Positions 1 through 10,943 are shown, counted from the stretch's first letter. The stretch: DNA of 64,000 bases from Ascarosepion bandense (GCA_037127315.1 JBBBDQ010000350.1:3907501-3971500), one strand, 5' to 3'. Notes: generated from the sequence alone by a model not told the origin. Program-made: numbers and translations.

Positions 1-1198
1 TAATTTTCACTCATATTCTTTGTTAAATTGCAATTTATTTCTTAATTTTAACAAATAATTTTACTGCCAAGGCTGTTATTAAAAAAATAAAAAAAACAAA
101 CCTTTCCTTTACAAATGAAACAAATATTTTGTATATTTTCTCTAATTTTGAGAAGTTGTCATTCATTAAAACAGATTTTGGACATGTGAATTCCTTTCTG
201 TATTTTCTTCAAATATTTCACCTTATTCATTCCATAACATTTTACACAAAAATGGATGTCATTATTTTGTTTTATTTTAGCAAAAAAAAAAAAAAACAGT
301 GTGGCAAACATGCATCAATACAAATGCAAAAGAGACCCCGAATTGCATGTAGACATATCTGTCAAAAGTAATTAAATCCAGTTTTTTTTTTTCCCATTGG
401 CAGCCATGCAGCTTGGCATGTCTAGATCCAGGCCTCTGTGCAATTTATCCAGATGTCTCATGCCAATAAAAGTGATGGGAAAAACAGCAGTGGGCAGTTG
501 GAGAAACGCTGTCTCATGTGAATTCATTCCTTTGGGCATTTTGTTCTCATCTCTTTCCTTTCTCTGCCTGTTACTCCATAGTTGTTGGGAGAGCAATCAG
601 TTAAGTGTTTTCTCCCAACTTCAAAACACCCTTGCCATATTTTTCCACACACAGTAACAAATATAATATTCTAACACCTGAAGAAGACCATAGAATTGAT
701 TAGCTGAAATGTTATGCGAACAAAAAGAAAATGAATGAGTTCAACTGTCCAAAGATCTTTGAAATTTTCAAGCAAAATTTAACAAAAATTAAAATAAGTG
801 CCAAAATAATTTTCATTATGCATTTAATGTGTCCCATTTTTGAAGCTTGCGAATCTTGTATATTTATTTCAGCAAAAACTAAGCAACAAAAAAGGCATTT
901 TGATCTGTAGATTTTGCCAGGGCAATCTTTTCTAATATTTTTATTTTTGCAAAAATGAAAGAAAACTTGCACTGAATAAATTTCCTAATTAAAAATAAAA
1001 TTCAATTATATCTAAAATTTTTAGTCCAAGTCTTTCTTTTTTTAAAATTTGATTTGAATAGTTAAAAATACAAAAAAAGCTTTAATCAAAGTGAAATTGT
1101 TTCTATTAAGTTTGATTTAAATCCAAGAATCTTATCTAATCTGTATAACTATAATTCATGGCACCAATTAGATTTTTTAAAACTTATTATTGTTATAA
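1..1198. other. AT-rich intergenic DNA, no gene seen
   Basis: No reading frame here looks like a protein family or shows exon-type splice context. Around 676-725 there is a short decayed match to the SINE-B body (CTGAAGAAGACC ... GCTGAAATGTT). The rest is A/T-rich sequence with short homopolymer runs. Confidence 0.6.
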
Positions 1199-1516
1199 TC
1201 AGTCAGTTAAGTTCCATACATGATACACGCTTGGGCGATCATGTCTTGAAAGAGACATGACTGACTGGGCAGAAGATTATCCCGCAGTAGGTTGCCATTG
1301 CTTTCTGTTTGCCGACCAAGGCTATAGAACCCAGTCTGTCCTGTTATTTAACCCATAATTGGAAGGAAGAGACGGATTAATACCTTTCCCAAGGGTATTT
1401 GTGCGTAAGTGAATGCAATGAATTCGGCTGGAATTCGAACTCGGCTCCCCAATTTCTCATTCCGAGCTGATATCCAATGCACCACAACACACATCCTGCA
1501 CCACAACGCACATCCA
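1199..1516 (-). repeat. tRNA-derived SINE, family A, near full length
   Basis: Read on the minus strand it starts at a tRNA-like head with an A-box-like GGTGCATTGGATATCAGC and a B-box-like GAGTTCGAATTCC, both RNA polymerase III internal promoter elements. A ~230 bp body follows and ends in the family-typical 3' sequence TTAACTGACTGA. At least a dozen copies occur in the window (see other SINE-A entries), which defines the family internally. The head is the basis for calling it tRNA-derived; the parent tRNA was not identified. Confidence 0.85.
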
Positions 1517-1934
1517 TTATAATCAAACCTTTTCAAAAGCTTTGTCTTCATTCTAACTAAGCATTGTGTTTTATACTACAGACCTATTCATGTTACACTT
1601 AACGGTCAGAACTGGGGGTTTATTTCCAAATATTTTAATTTCAGAAATTATGGTTTAAATGTTAAACATTCTTAATAAATTAATTTTTCATTAATTTTGT
1701 AATATACAAATATATTTACTTCTATTTTGTGTTCTTTTAAAGGTGGTAGAAAAAAATATTATTTGCTAGCCATTCAGAACATTCAGTTTCACATCCAGAA
1801 ACCAAACAAAGTTTCGAATGTCTGTGAGAAGAACTTTTCCAAAGCAATGTCAATAAATCTTCATGTATTAGAATTGCCCATTTTCAAAAGGGGTAAATTA
1901 GAATTGTCTAGTGCAGTGTGTTGCATAGGTGCGA

Positions 1935-2345
1935 CGAAAGAGGATAGCAGGTGAGGTAGAATGATGGAAAGACAGTCAAAGATTTAGAAACAGTTTCAAA
2001 AGATTCATTTACCAAAAATAGATATGATTTCAAAATATTATTATGGATTACTTGTAATTGAAGACATGAGTACCAATATAAATAGTTATAAAAAAATTAT
2101 TGACTGATTTTATCATTGTGATATTTTTGCATTATATCAAGTATTAAGAATATAGTAACTAGGATCCGTAAATTGGAGGAGAGAGTCATCAGTGATATTG
2201 TTCTGACTTTGAATTCACAGTTATCTCCCTTTAACTCTATCACTGTATTTTATTCTTAAATGTACTTTTTATCACATAAAATTTGGTAAGGTGTGAGCAA
2301 ATTTTCATTCCAAAAATACGATCCAGAGAAAAAAAGTGAAATCGT
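1935..2345 (+). repeat. ~400 bp duplicated block, copy 1
   Basis: This block is repeated at 2745-3150 with the same order of segments: GATAGCAGGTGA, CAAAGATTTAGAAACAG, a long shared stretch around GACTGATTTTATCATTGTG, ACTAGGATCC, and an end near AAATTTGGTAAGGTGTG. No coding potential is evident. The two copies flank a LINE 3' end, so they may be parts of one older transposon or a local duplication. Confidence 0.75.
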
Positions 2346-2424
2346 TTAAATATCTCAGAAAGGTAATCAAAAATTCAGAAAAATTTTCAAAATATTCAGA
2401 AGCCACAAATTTCCTGGACACATA

Positions 2425-2650
2425 ATGAAGAAGGAAGGCTTGGAAAACTTAACACATTGGGCATATTAAAGTCAAGAGAAATAAAGGATGACAGTGAGCC
2501 ACTTATCTGATGAGTTTGTATGAATAAATTTCAAAACAGGGAATGAGAGCATTTGCAATGGAAGAAAAACTGCTAAGAGCCACAGAAGATTGAAAGTTGT
2601 AGAGAGTCATGATCACATATGTCAGAATACAGCACATGAAACAAGATAAG
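2425..2650 (+). pseudogene. LINE ORF2 C-terminal remnant (RTE/CR1-like)
   Basis: The + strand translates, with stops and frame slips, to KKEGLENLTH, then a basic stretch, then RMTVSHLSDEF and RRLKVVESHDH. This is the ordering seen at the C-terminus of many invertebrate non-LTR retrotransposon reverse transcriptases (REGLENL-x-TG-x-RxRGRQRxTY ... LWRxMIxxVxxGHGT). Two other copies here (22560-23020 and 29655-30060) carry the same ending. It is a dead 3' fragment. Confidence 0.65.
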
Positions 2651-2744
2651 TAATCTATCCAGCTGTCAAATAACCCAGCATTCCTCATGTTTTGAAAAAC
2701 CAGTGTATTCTAAACAATGTGACGCACCTCATAGATCCACCAGA

Positions 2745-3150
2745 AGATGATAGCAAGTGAAACATTATAGTTAAAATGCAATCAAAGATTTCGAAACAGC
2801 TTCAAAAAATTCATAAACCAAAAATAAATATGATTTCCAAATTTAAAATATTATCATGGATTACTTTTTATTGCATGCCTGAGTCCCAGTATAAATAGTT
2901 ATAAATAATTATTGACTGATTTTATCATTGTGATATTTTTGCATTATATCAAGTATTAAGAATATAGTAACTAGGATCCACAAATTAGGAAAAAGAGCTA
3001 TCGAAAAGCTGTTATGACTTCAGATCCACAGTTATCTTTCTTTAATTCTCTTTTTTTTTTCTTTTTTTTTTTTAATGTGCTTTTTATTATATAAAATTTG
3101 GTGAGGTGTGTGCAAATTTTAATTCTAAAAATGACACCTAGAGAAAAAGT
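2745..3150 (+). repeat. ~400 bp duplicated block, copy 2
   Basis: Second copy of the block at 1935-2345. The middle 80 bp (TTATTGACTGATTTTATC through ACTAGGATCC) is almost identical between copies, while the edges have drifted and the copy carries a T-rich expansion near 3050-3075. No gene is seen inside. Confidence 0.75.
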
Positions 3151-3199
3151 TTAGTAACCACTGGTCTATTGTATCCACACTTATACCCATATTGTATCT

Positions 3200-4027
3200 C
3201 TTTTTTTTAAAATCATTTCACCCCAAGCAAGCTATTAACGCCACTGATGTGCAGAGGGTTACATAAGAGAGTTTAAGTATTAGGCAGGGGGAGAGTGAAA
3301 ACAAAGATGAACCAGCTACAGGGGGTGAAAGAGAGCAAGAAAAGGATGGAACACAAGAGTGAAGATAGCTGCGAAGGTAGAGAGAAAGGAAAAGAACAAG
3401 ACACACGGAGTGATGTGGAAAGGGCTGAAGTTAAGTGGATAAGAGATGGGAATTGACATTGCATTTAAATTCCTGAAGGTTATAGCCTTCAGGAAAGCAA
3501 GTATACGAAAGGGAGTTCCACAGGTGGGAAGCCCGAGAAAAGAAGCTGTTAGAATTGTCGCCTGCATTTGGTTGATCTAACTGTAAAATAGTTGACCAAG
3601 TAAATTCTTGTGGAGGGGTCACCAGTGACCCAAGTTCATCAGAGCAGAAACCATGAAAATATTTATAGAATAGACAGAGGGAAGCCACATCCCACCGGTG
3701 AGAAAGTGGCTGGAGTCGAGCTGCCAAGTCGGGACCAATCACATTACAGATTCTCCTTTGGAGCCTATCAAGAACACTGAGATGAACAGCAGGGGCACCT
3801 GACCAGATATAACAACAGTATTCCATGCATGGTCGGATGGTTGATTTGTATGTGTGCAAAATGGATTCAGGCGGAAAAAAACTTCCTGACCTGACAGTGA
3901 CCCAATCTTCCTAGCAGTGGATTTAGCTATTGATTCAATGTAATTATTCCACTTGAGGTCGGAAGATAGAGTAAGGCCGAGGAGGTGCAGTGTATTGCTT
4001 TCAAGGAAACTTGCTCGGCCCATGCTT
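3200..4027 (-). pseudogene. Non-LTR retrotransposon 3' end (ORF2 C-terminus), LINE family 1
   Basis: On the minus strand two overlapping frames together encode the region after the reverse transcriptase: LLGLTLSSDLKWNNYIESIA, a frameshift near 3870-3900, then RPCMEYCCYIWSGAP, VLDRLQRRICNVIG, LCLFYKYFHGFCSDEL and SHLWNSLSYTCFP. These are hallmark motifs of the C-terminal region of Jockey/CR1-type LINE reverse transcriptases. The 3' UTR contains a sequence meaning 'CACATCAGTGGCGTTA' and ends in an A-rich tail (T run at 3201-3208 on +). It is 5'-truncated and frameshifted, so inactive. Confidence 0.85.
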
Positions 4028-4997
4028 ATGCTTATTATATATCTTCTGATATATTTCTTATTGAGATTGAAACAAATTAAGTAGGAATACTAGATCAATA
4101 GTTTTCACCCTGTATTGTGATATATGCTATTAAAACTGCTTTGCTTTCAGTGCTTGGCAGATCTTTTGTACCTTATGTTCATTCGGTTTACATTTTGGAA
4201 CTTTTAGAATGAATAGTAGTGTAGTTGGCTACACTTCAGAAGTACTTCTGAAAGAAACTCACTAAAAATGTCCTGAAAGATCAATTTGGCTACCATTACT
4301 CTGTGATACTTGACCTATTATGAAATTAAGAGGATCCAAGTAAAAATGAAAATATCTACTAATTCTTGCTTGTATTTTGTAATTTTGACTAATATATTTT
4401 TCTTTTGATTTTGGAAGCCAGCTCCCCACCCATTTCATCCACATTTTTTTTTCTTTCTCCTGCATTATGAATTCTTTGAATTCAATCTTGTACAACTGCA
4501 GGGTTCATTTGAAAGCAAGGGAAATGAATTCAGCCATCTTCCCATCATCCTTCACTCTAATATTCTATTGGTATCATTGATTGCCTGATATACTCTGATT
4601 AGGGCTAATCTGGGCAGTGTTAACATGAAACATTGTTACTACAAATGTCTAATAAAATTTAGCCAATGATGACGACAAAATCATTATTGGAAAAGTTCCA
4701 AAATTCTTTTTATGTTAATATAAAGGATGAATAACACACCAAGGGTTATGATTGTTTGTAGTATGTATTTAACAAAGAAGAAAATGAAGATGATTTTGTT
4801 GATATTTATCTAAGGAAGAGGAGAATAAACATTGAAATATTAACAAAATGAAATTTCTTGTCTATTAAATATTAAAATATTAATTATCTCAAGGCAGGTT
4901 TTTTTTTTTTTGTTCCTTATTTACTTAAGGTGTGGCAGCTTTGTAATCAAGGGATTATTTTGTAACAGATGATAAATATTGGTTATATATTTCATAA
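4028..4997. other. No recognisable gene or repeat
   Basis: AT-rich sequence with short direct oligo-A/T tracts. I see no intact frame, splice-bounded exon, or family match. Confidence 0.5.
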
Positions 4998-5105
4998 TAC
5001 ATCGCCATGGGGCAGTAGTTAGCAGGTTAGTCTCTCAGGGTATTTCAAAAATAGTGTGCTCAATCCTCTTTGGGCTATGTTATACTTTTGGTGTTGTGTT
5101 TAACT
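4998..5105 (+). repeat. tRNA-derived SINE, family C (partial)
   Basis: A tRNA-like head with A-box-like GGGGCAGTAGTTAGCAGGTT and B-box-like GTGCTCAATCCTC, followed by a short body. It resembles the copies at 8872-9030, 24975-25100 and (minus) 32040-32140, which share a CTTGTGCCACATCTAAGCT-type stretch in the body. Truncated at the 3' side, just before a LINE end. Confidence 0.55.
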
Positions 5106-5156
5106 AAACTTAGTAAATCCACCAAATGTCTGTAGCAATTAACAAAAATATCCCAC

Positions 5157-5792
5157 AGCCTTACTAACTCTTATCCGTCCGTGCATGGAGTACTGCTGCC
5201 ATTTATGGTCAGGTGCCCCTGCCGTTCTCCTCAGTGTTCTTGACAAGCTCCAAAGGAGAGTCTGTAATGTGATAGGTACTGATCTGGCGACTTGTCTGCA
5301 GCCACTTTCCCATCGTCGAAATGTGGCCTCCCTCTGTCTCTTCTATAAATACTTTCATGGCTTCTGCTCGGATGAGCTTAAGTCACTGATGCCTCCTCAA
5401 CAGGTGTTTACCCGTTCAACCAGACTGGCAACTGGGTCCCACCCATTCACAGTCAGGTTAGCCAAACGCAGACGACAATTCTACTCCTGCAGCTTCCTCT
5501 CTCGCACTTCCCGCCTGTGGAACTCACTCCCGTATTCTTGCTTTCCTGACGGCTACGACCTCCAGAAATTTAAAAGCAAAGTTAATACTCACCTACTAAC
5601 CACTGGCCTCTAGCTCTCTCTCCCCTTCCCTGTATAATCTTCCCTTTCTCTCCGCCCATGTACCTGTCATTGCACCTGCTTTCTCAGTTTTCTATTGTTC
5701 CTTGTACTCCTCACTCTTTTCTAATTAATCTTTCTACATTTATGTAACCCCCTGCACATCAGTGGCGTTTCTGCCTTGCTCGGGGTGAAATG

Positions 5793-5825
<33 letters not shown>
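5157..5825 (+). pseudogene. LINE family 1, 5'-truncated copy with poly(A) tail
   Basis: An open frame from the truncation point to 5613 encodes the LINE ORF2 C-terminus: PCMEYCCHLWSGAP, VLDKLQRRVCNVIG, ASLCLFYKYFHGFCSDEL, FLSRTSRLWNSLPYSCFP and a terminal KVNTHLLTTGL before the stop. A ~180 bp 3' UTR follows, ending GGGGTGAAATGATT and a ~29-nt A tail (5797-5825). The uninterrupted frame and long clean tail make this the youngest-looking copy of the family here. It lacks the endonuclease and catalytic reverse transcriptase, so it is a dead-on-arrival insertion. Confidence 0.9.
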
Positions 5826-5827
<2 letters not shown>

Positions 5828-6185
5828 CTACTTACAGCTTACCCTCTGGTATAGAATGTTGTTAATTATCTCGGAGTGTATTATCAAACGCAGTTCTACT
5901 TTGCCATGATAATTTGATAATTTTCTGTTAAATGGCACTTGGTATATATATATAAATGAAAAGAAAAAGCATTGGCTAGGATTAGTTTGCTTTTTTTGTC
6001 TTAATTCATATTGTCCTTTTACAAATATATTTTAGTTATATATGAAATTTTATGCACACACATATAGAGAAAAGAAAAAAAATTATTTTAGCCTTTGCAT
6101 TGGCTAAGTTACTCAGAGGATAAAACACATCAGCTAAGATAAGTTTTCTTTTTGTATTTATTCATATCATATATTCATGTTCTTT

Positions 6186-6230
<45 letters not shown>

Positions 6231-6310
6231 ACACACACACTTGTGTGTTGGTGTTGTCTTTGTTTTGAACTCGAATACCTATATATTTACTACTTTAAAT
6301 CTTTGTTGTC
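5826..6310. repeat. AT-rich spacer with (TA)n microsatellite
   Basis: Contains a ~40 bp (TA)n run at about 6188-6228 followed by a short (CA)n. No coding signal. Confidence 0.75.
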
Positions 6311-6363
6311 AGCCAATTTACCCTGACGAGCCGTAGGGTGAAACCGTTGTAGGTTTGTTGGCT
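6311..6363 (+). ncRNA. Hammerhead-ribozyme-like motif 1
   Basis: The order of elements matches a hammerhead core. Stem I strand AGCCAA (6311-6316) pairs with TTGGCT (6358-6363). Core box CTGACGA (6323-6329) fits CUGANGA. Stem II is GCC/GGU around a GUAG loop (6330-6339). Core box GAAA (6340-6343) follows. Stem III is ACC/GGU around a 6-nt loop (6343-6354), with U at 6355 in the H17 position before the expected cleavage. All invariant core bases appear present. Penelope-like elements and retrozymes are known to carry short-stem-III type I hammerheads, so this is probably transposon-derived. Cleavage was not tested. Confidence 0.6.
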
Positions 6364-6622
6364 CTTGCTCAGATTTTCTGTCTTTGTTGCTCTACTTTCG
6401 TATTGAGCGCTTTAGTGTTAGGGTTTTTTCTTTCTTACAGGTACTTGACTTTTTGTTCATGTACTTTGTTTGTTTCCTTTTTTTACTTCTTCCTCTTTTC
6501 CCTCCGAGTTCGTCCTCGGTGGGTTGTTCAAGACAATTTAAATTATAGCTTAATTAATACTAGTTTTGGCAGAGTTAGTTCTGTTACTATTGGTATTGTA
6601 ATTACTATAGTTAATATTACTA

Positions 6623-6668
<46 letters not shown>

Positions 6669-6955
6669 ATATTTGCAGCAATCCCCCTTTTATGCACATT
6701 TCATTAAAGACAACTGACAAGGTATTGTGCTTAAGCTTTTTATTCAATTTTTCCTCTGTTTGTATAAGTGATATCTTTTTAAAGTGTGTAAAATTTATCC
6801 AAATATTCTGTATATACAAGTGCTATGAGCTAGTCTTTTAGCCATTTTAATTATTTTACACACTTTATGGCCAGAAAATAAAACATATCTATGAACCCAA
6901 AAAAAACTGAATAAAAAGCTCAGGTGCAACCTTGTCAGCTATCTTTAATGACACT
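6364..6955. other. Sequence downstream of hammerhead-like motif; (TA)n
   Basis: Open but unrecognised, hydrophobic T-rich frame to 6717, then a (TA)n run at about 6629-6665. I consider the frame a by-product of T-rich composition. No family recognised. Confidence 0.5.
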
Positions 6956-7135
6956 TATATATATTTACCTGTCTATATTATTGAGATGAGGTAATGTAAT
7001 TATTTACACTATTCAGACTGGTTCAAAATTACAATGTATGTTACATGAAGAAGATCAGAACATACGATGGCCAAAACATTGTGAATATGACAATGAAGAT
7101 GAGGACAACAGTTCAAACCATTTAAATAGTGTAAA
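6956..7135 (+). repeat. SINE family B, decayed 3' part
   Basis: Carries GAAGAAGATCAGAACATACGATGGCCAAAACATTG followed by an ATGAAGATGAGGACAA block and a TTTAAATAGTGTAAAT end, all diagnostic of SINE-B. It is flanked on the left by the reverse-oriented end (GAGATGAGGTAATGTAA...TTTACACTATTCAGACTG), so two head-to-head tails meet here. Confidence 0.6.
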
Positions 7136-7730
7136 TATATATATTTGTCTTTTTTTTTAATTTGAGAAATACATCATTTAGATGCAGTTAAGACACATCA
7201 TCAGTGATGTTACCCCGGTTCATTGACAGTTTCGGTCCTTTAAAAACATCATACCTTCACCCCAGGTTGACGCAGCCAAGGTTGATCAGGCCGCGGCCTG
7301 TGTCCTAATCTCTGCTTGCTACATTGTTAGAATGCAAGATATTTTGTTTTTGGTTGCACAGAAGAAGAGGAAAAAATTTCTTGAACAAAGCATTCACAAA
7401 TAAAAAAAAAAACTGAATGTCCAGTGATGATAATGTGTATATAAATGGTTCAAATAAATATCGAAAAAAAAACTGTCTAAATTTATTTAAAATGAAATCC
7501 TAAAAAATTCCTGGGTACAAAAAAAAAAAAATGATTTTCCGTTATAATAATAAATGGTTAAAATAGATATGGATCGAATGTGTAGCTAAAGGAACATAAA
7601 AAACTTTTTAAATATACTGAAACAAATACATAAATTAACATGATGTGGAAGATAACATTACATAGGGATCAGAAGATGAAGGAATATGCCTATTAACGAA
7701 TATATATATATAGTAAATAACTAACCTAGA
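7136..7730. other. No recognisable gene
   Basis: A/T-rich DNA with several poly-A runs (7404-7414, 7464-7472, 7520-7532). No exon or family match seen. Confidence 0.5.
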
Positions 7731-7786
7731 GAGCCAACAAACCTACCAAGGTTTCACCTAATTGGATCTTCAGGGAAGGTTGGCTC
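7731..7786 (-). ncRNA. Hammerhead-ribozyme-like motif 2
   Basis: On the minus strand: stem I GAGCCAAC (7786-7779) pairs perfectly over 8 bp with GTTGGCTC (7738-7731). Then CTGAAGA (7773-7767, fits CUGANGA), stem II with CC/GG closing an A/U-rich loop, GAAA (7755-7752), and stem III ACC/GGU with a 6-nt loop (7752-7741). U at 7740 sits in the H17 position. It differs from motif 1 in both core spacer and stem II bases yet keeps all core boxes and both stems. It lies in the opposite orientation 1.4 kb away. Confidence 0.62.
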
Positions 7787-8045
7787 TTTTTTTTATTTAG
7801 GCTACATACTTTGACTAATGTTCAAGTGCTTAGCTTGTTCTTGTTTTATGACCATTTTTTCCTTCCACGTATGTACTTGGAGGGTTTTTCAAAACGAGTA
7901 TAGCAATAAGTTTACATATATATATATATATATAACAGAATTAATATAAGTTAAAGTTTTTCACTTAGCTGACTGATGTTACCTTCAGCATCCTGACTTC
8001 AGTATTTTGTAGGCGAACATTTCTATCCACTTTTCAAGGGGGGTA
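7787..8045. other. AT-rich spacer with short (TA)n
   Basis: Includes a (TA)n run near 7916-7934. No gene or family recognised. Confidence 0.5.
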
Positions 8046-8350
8046 TCAGCAATTTATTGCTTACATTATTTACATTCTTCAGACTATTGTCCTCATCTTT
8101 ATTCCCATATTTACAATGTTTCAGTCATTGTATACTCTGGCCTTCTTCTATTGTGAATTTTGAGCCGAACCCTTTATTTTATTCTCATTCCATGTGTGAT
8201 GCAACTTCTGATAGCCATGTAGTTATCTCCCTTTAACTTAATTCTTTTTTTTGTTCACCACTGCTGTAGCTTGGTATTGAACTCACAGCACTTTGGATTA
8301 TACCACTGGAATTAACCAACATCTACATCTACTGGGGTATGGGTCCTTAA
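8046..8350 (-). repeat. SINE family B, near complete
   Basis: Minus-strand copy of the abundant second SINE family. The head has an A-box-like CCAGTagatgtagatgTTGGTTAATTCC and a B-box-like GAGTTCAATACC; the middle contains GTTATCTCCCTTTAA on +; the 3' part contains the CTTCTTC...CATTGTATACTCTGG block (reverse of CTGAAGAAGGCC...). It meets a + copy end-to-end at 8350. Confidence 0.75.
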
Positions 8351-8518
8351 GGATATACCCCTGTGATCGAAAGAAAAGGTTTGGTTTGAAATTACTAACA
8401 CCTGAAGAAGGCCAAAGCATACAATGACTGAAACATTGTAAACATGACAATAAAGATGAGGACAATAGTCCGAAGAATGTAAATACTACCTCATCTCAGA
8501 AGTATAGATAAATTACTG
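8350..8518 (+). repeat. SINE family B, 3' half
   Basis: Starts in the body (GATATACCCCTGTGATCG), includes CACCTGAAGAAGGCC and GATGAGGACAATAGTCCG, and ends with ACCTCATCTCAGAAGTATAGAT. It lies head-to-head with the minus copy at 8046-8350. Confidence 0.8.
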
Positions 8519-8871
8519 CTTACATTTTTTTTAATTTTTTTCCGTTTTTCTACACTTAACATTGCATGCACAGATATATATATATAGAATTTATCTATGA
8601 TATATATTTGTGCATGCAAGTAATATTTTATGTTGTGCATATTTTGTTTTTAGTCATTGTATTAATTTTTTTCCTTAAATGTTTTCATATTTCTTTTTAT
8701 CTGTGCAATTAGATAATGAATGAAGCGAATTTTATGTGTCAGGTGGAAATGTTTCTTCAGTCACAATTATTAAAGAGAAAAAAACAAACACTGTTTCTCA
8801 CGCATTGTGGGATATATCTTTTTTTTTTACTTTCAGTGAATTTTTGCATCAAGTAATTTAATCTGAAGTGG
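8519..8871. other. AT-rich, no gene
   Basis: T-rich tracts and a short (TA)n near 8575-8586. No recognised feature. Confidence 0.5.
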
Positions 8872-9030
8872 TGTAATGATTAGCGAGCTTATTGTGCTAG
8901 AATCATTACAATTGAGTAGTGAGTTTGATCCTCACTGGGTTTCTCATACTTTCGGTCTTGTGCCACATCTAAGCTGTGCTTAGAAAATCACCATTTATGG
9001 CTTCATTTGAGGCTAAGCTTAAAAACAACT
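8872..9030 (+). repeat. tRNA-derived SINE, family C
   Basis: tRNA-like head: A-box-like GTGGTGTAATGATTAGCGAGC and B-box-like GAGTTTGATCCTC, then CTTTCGGTCTTGTGCCACAT and CTAAGCTGTGCTTAG. This is the clearest of the four family-C copies in the window and defines it. Confidence 0.7.
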
Positions 9031-9035
9031 TAATT

Positions 9036-9260
9036 CCAGTATTTGTCTATATTTCTGAGATAAGGTAGTATATATATTATTTACACTGTTTAAACTGTTG
9101 TCCTCATCTGTTTACAACATTTTGGCTGTTGTATGCTCTTGCCTACTTCAGGTTCTAGGAATTTTGAACTGAACCCTTTATTTTATATCCACTGAGCCCT
9201 GTCCTTGTGTACACATGGCCCAATGAATATAAAATAAAGGGTTCAGTTCAAAATTGTGAA
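9036..9260 (-). repeat. SINE family B, 3' half, minus
   Basis: Begins TTTGTCTATATTTCTGAGAT, the reverse complement of the SINE-B 3' end, and runs through the TTCAGGTTCTAGGAATTTTG joint. A short inverted stretch of the body (ATATAAAATAAAGGGTTC) connects it to the + copy that follows. Confidence 0.7.
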
Positions 9261-9555
9261 TATCAGTGGATATAGGCATTTGTTTATTCCATTGACTTGA
9301 CATAAAGTGTTGTGAGTTCAATACCTGGCTACATCAGTGGTGAACAAATAACTTAGAGAGTTGAGTTAAAGGAACATAACTACATGGCATCTGGAAGTGG
9401 CATCGCACATGGAATAAGAATGACATACCCCAATGATCAAAATAAAGAGTTCACTTTAAAATTCCTAGCACCTGAAGAAGGCTGGCGCATACAGCTGCCA
9501 AAATGTCATAAACGTAGCAATAAAAATGAACTGTTTGAACAATGTAAATAAGGTA
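9250..9555 (+). repeat. SINE family B, near full length, diverged
   Basis: Head with TGTGAGTTCAATACCTGGC (B-box region), middle AAAGGAACATAACTACATGG, body CCTGAAGAAGGCTGGCGC, and 3' sequence ending AACAATGTAAATAAGG. Base substitutions throughout indicate age. Confidence 0.75.
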
Positions 9556-10290
9556 ACCCAATTCCAAATTGACATTGTTTTAATAGATGACCAGATAACA
9601 TTTTCTTAGAATTAAAGAGAAAACTGGAATTAAAATAATTTTGAATCAAATTCTGACATAGTTGATCAATTAAAAAAAAAAGACAAATTTTGCTGATGTC
9701 TAGAAATTAATCTCAACATGTTTCCTTATAGAATTGAGTTATTTATTTAATGAAATGAAACAGTTATCAGCACAGAATGTAGAATTGGTGAGTTCAGATT
9801 CTGGCTTTCCTTATGGGTTAAATATAGTAGATTGGATGAGACTCTCTGGCTCTGTTTAGAGAAAGGAATCTCTGAATTCAAAACTGGAGAAAATCACTCA
9901 ACTCTCTTTCTCAAGAAGGTATGTTAATTCACAAAAATAAAGTAAAAGAAGCTATGGAGAGCTATGAGTGAATACATTCTGAAGGTAGATGATATTTGAA
10001 AACAGAAAAAACTTATGAAGTTAGAAAAAATTTTAAATATTTTAACTATTTCTTCAAAAGTTCATAAAAAAGTAAAAAATAAACCTATTGTCCATGTGTT
10101 ACTTGTAACCTTTGAAGGTTAGGGTGATAACTATTTTTTTTTTGTAACTTTTTAAGAAATTTTTTTCTTTTATCAATTCAAAACATCTTTGTTTTTCCAC
10201 TGATAATATCGTGAAATATATTTGCTATCATTTACTCTATTGAGCCTTCCAATAAAGGGAATTTGTAATTGTTAATTTTAAAACTACTGC
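9556..10290. other. No recognisable gene
   Basis: AT-rich. 9760-9910 has faint SINE-A-like wording (GTTCAGATTCTGG, TATGGGTTAAATA) but is too decayed to call. Confidence 0.45.
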
Positions 10291-10294
10291 CATA

Positions 10295-10562
10295 ATATTT
10301 GTCTATATTTCTGAAATGAGGTAGTATTTACAGTATTTACATTATTCGGACTCTTGTCCTATCTTTGTTGCCAGTTGCACAACATTTCGGCCATTGTACA
10401 CTCCAGCCTTAAGGACAAATGGCCCAGTGGATATAAACGTTGGTTAGTTTCTGACTTGACTCTTAGAGTTGTGAGCTCAATACCAGGCTACAGTAGTGGT
10501 GAACATGTAACTTACAGGGTTAGAGGGAAATAACTCATGGCTTCCAATCGAGGCTTTACCCA
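10295..10562 (+). repeat. SINE family B, 5' part of a split copy
   Basis: Opens with a reversed 3' end (TTGTCTATATTTCTGAAATGAGG), then from about 10409 a + head: ATGGCCCAGTGGATATAAACG, GTGAGCTCAATACCAGGC, and GGTTAGAGGGAAATAACTCATGG. It stops at AAGGAATATATA. The rest of the copy resumes at 11078, so about 515 bp have been inserted or expanded in between. Confidence 0.75.
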
Positions 10563-10666
10563 AGGAATATATATATATATATATACAAGTACTGTTGGAA
10601 TAATATTCCTTGTCAAAAGAAACACTATTTTTAAGAAAGTGCTCAATACAAAAGCAGAGCTAATAA

Positions 10667-10943
10667 TATTATTTATTCATAAATTATAACATGGATATGC
10701 TACAATATCACTACAAAAGTAGCCATTTTGTTTCAACACTTTTGTGTCTTTTCAAGTGATGTGATGGTTCTTAAATTTAAGAACCATCACATCACTTGAA
10801 AAGACACAAAAGAACCATCACATCACTTGAAATTTAAGAAATTTAAGAACCATCACATCACTTGAAAAGACACAAAAGTGTTGAAACAAAATGGCTACTT
10901 TTGTAGTGATATTGTAACATATCCATGTTATAATTTATGAATA

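Noticed and set aside
6355..6717. 120-codon hydrophobic frame
   Set aside because: T-rich composition and (TA)n give Ile/Tyr/Leu runs; the start overlaps the hammerhead-like motif; no family match.
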